A DNA stretch of 15,012 nucleotides, taken from NCBI GenBank assembly GCA_019246375.1, contig JAFAQO010000028.1:1-15012 (forward strand), read 5' to 3'. Below the pieces are notes generated by a model. That model was not told the DNA's origin. It saw only the letters and a program-made list of their open reading frames with translations, and did no database searches. The stretch comes from Mycobacterium sp. GTDB lineage: Bacteria; Actinomycetota; Actinomycetes; Mycobacteriales; Mycobacteriaceae. The translations under genes were made by a program, and so were the position numbers. The first letter of the stretch is position 1, and every line of letters starts with the position of its first letter. Shown here piece by piece: positions 14,807 to 15,012 of this stretch.

Positions 14807-15012
14807 CTAGCCGAAAAAGGCCGCGGCGTCGTCGTAGCGGCTCGGCGGCACCAGCTTGAGCTGGCGCACCGCATCGCCCAGCGGCACCCGGCCGATGTCC
14901 TGGCCACGCAGCGACACCATCATCCCGTACTCACCGGTGTGCGCGGCGTCGGCGGCGTTCACCCCGAATCGGGTGGCCAGCACTCGGTCGTAAGAGGTCG
15001 GCGTACCACCGC
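14807..15012 (-). CDS. pfkA: ATP-dependent 6-phosphofructokinase, C-terminal part
   Basis: Sixty-eight codons and the TAG stop are in the window; the rest lies beyond the right edge. The fragment begins GGTPTSYDRVLATRFG and ends LKLVPPSRYDDAAAFFG, with GEYGMMVSLRGQDIG between. This matches the end of mycobacterial PfkA (Rv3010c type), the glycolytic enzyme that phosphorylates fructose 6-phosphate; the GGxPTxxDR segment belongs to the substrate-site half of the fold. It is followed by a 114-base gap carrying the promoter of the EspI-type gene. Confidence 0.93.
   Translation of the reverse strand, partial: GGTPTSYDRVLATRFGVNAADAAHTGEYGMMVSLRGQDIGRVPLGDAVRQLKLVPPSRYDDAAAFFG

Overview
The window reads as high-GC actinobacterial chromosome, almost certainly Mycobacterium. 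The reasons are a gatB and pfkA product that match the tuberculosis-complex proteins as I remember them, a cyclase-ATPase of the Rv0386/Rv1358/Rv2488c type, a LipL-like esterase, an EspI-type MinD ATPase, and GTG starts with likely leaderless genes. I cannot fix the species. All twelve genes I accept lie on the minus strand, so transcription runs from high to low coordinates. There is no tRNA, rRNA, CRISPR array or insertion sequence that I can recognise. No stretch over 300 bases lacks a gene; the largest gap is about 266 bases, between hypF and gatB.

Layout in the direction of transcription: (1) 15012-14807, the 3' end of pfkA. (2) 14692-12414, a three-gene block between pfkA and gatB: an EspI/MinD-like ATPase with a proline-rich N-terminus, a small four-cysteine zinc protein and a PAS-ANTAR regulator. 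The last two overlap by ATGA. In M. tuberculosis gatB and pfkA are direct neighbours, so this block looks inserted here or lost there. (3) 12394-10874, gatB. (4) 10607-3421, a tight seven-gene [NiFe]-hydrogenase maturation operon in the order hypF, a degenerate SIS domain fused to a HypC-like domain, a GmhA-like SIS protein, hypE, hypC, hypD, and a gene of the type I recall as DUF6390. (5) 3259-1970, a LipL-like serine hydrolase with its own likely promoter and operator. (6) From 1891 off the left edge, a class III cyclase-ATPase regulator.

The hyp operon would build the Fe(CN)2CO part of the hydrogenase active site. HypF and HypE make the cyanide ligands from carbamoyl phosphate, and HypC and HypD hold and assemble the iron centre. 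No hydrogenase subunits, maturation protease, or hypA/hypB nickel-insertion genes are visible, so the client enzyme must be encoded elsewhere. The most interesting signal is that this one operon seems to encode three HypC-like modules: a canonical HypC, one fused to a broken SIS domain, and a possible third at the C-terminus of the DUF6390-like protein. The operon also has a second SIS protein that lacks the catalytic residues of phosphoheptose isomerase. Together these suggest an undescribed, perhaps aerobic-hydrogenase-specific, extension of the HypCD scaffold.
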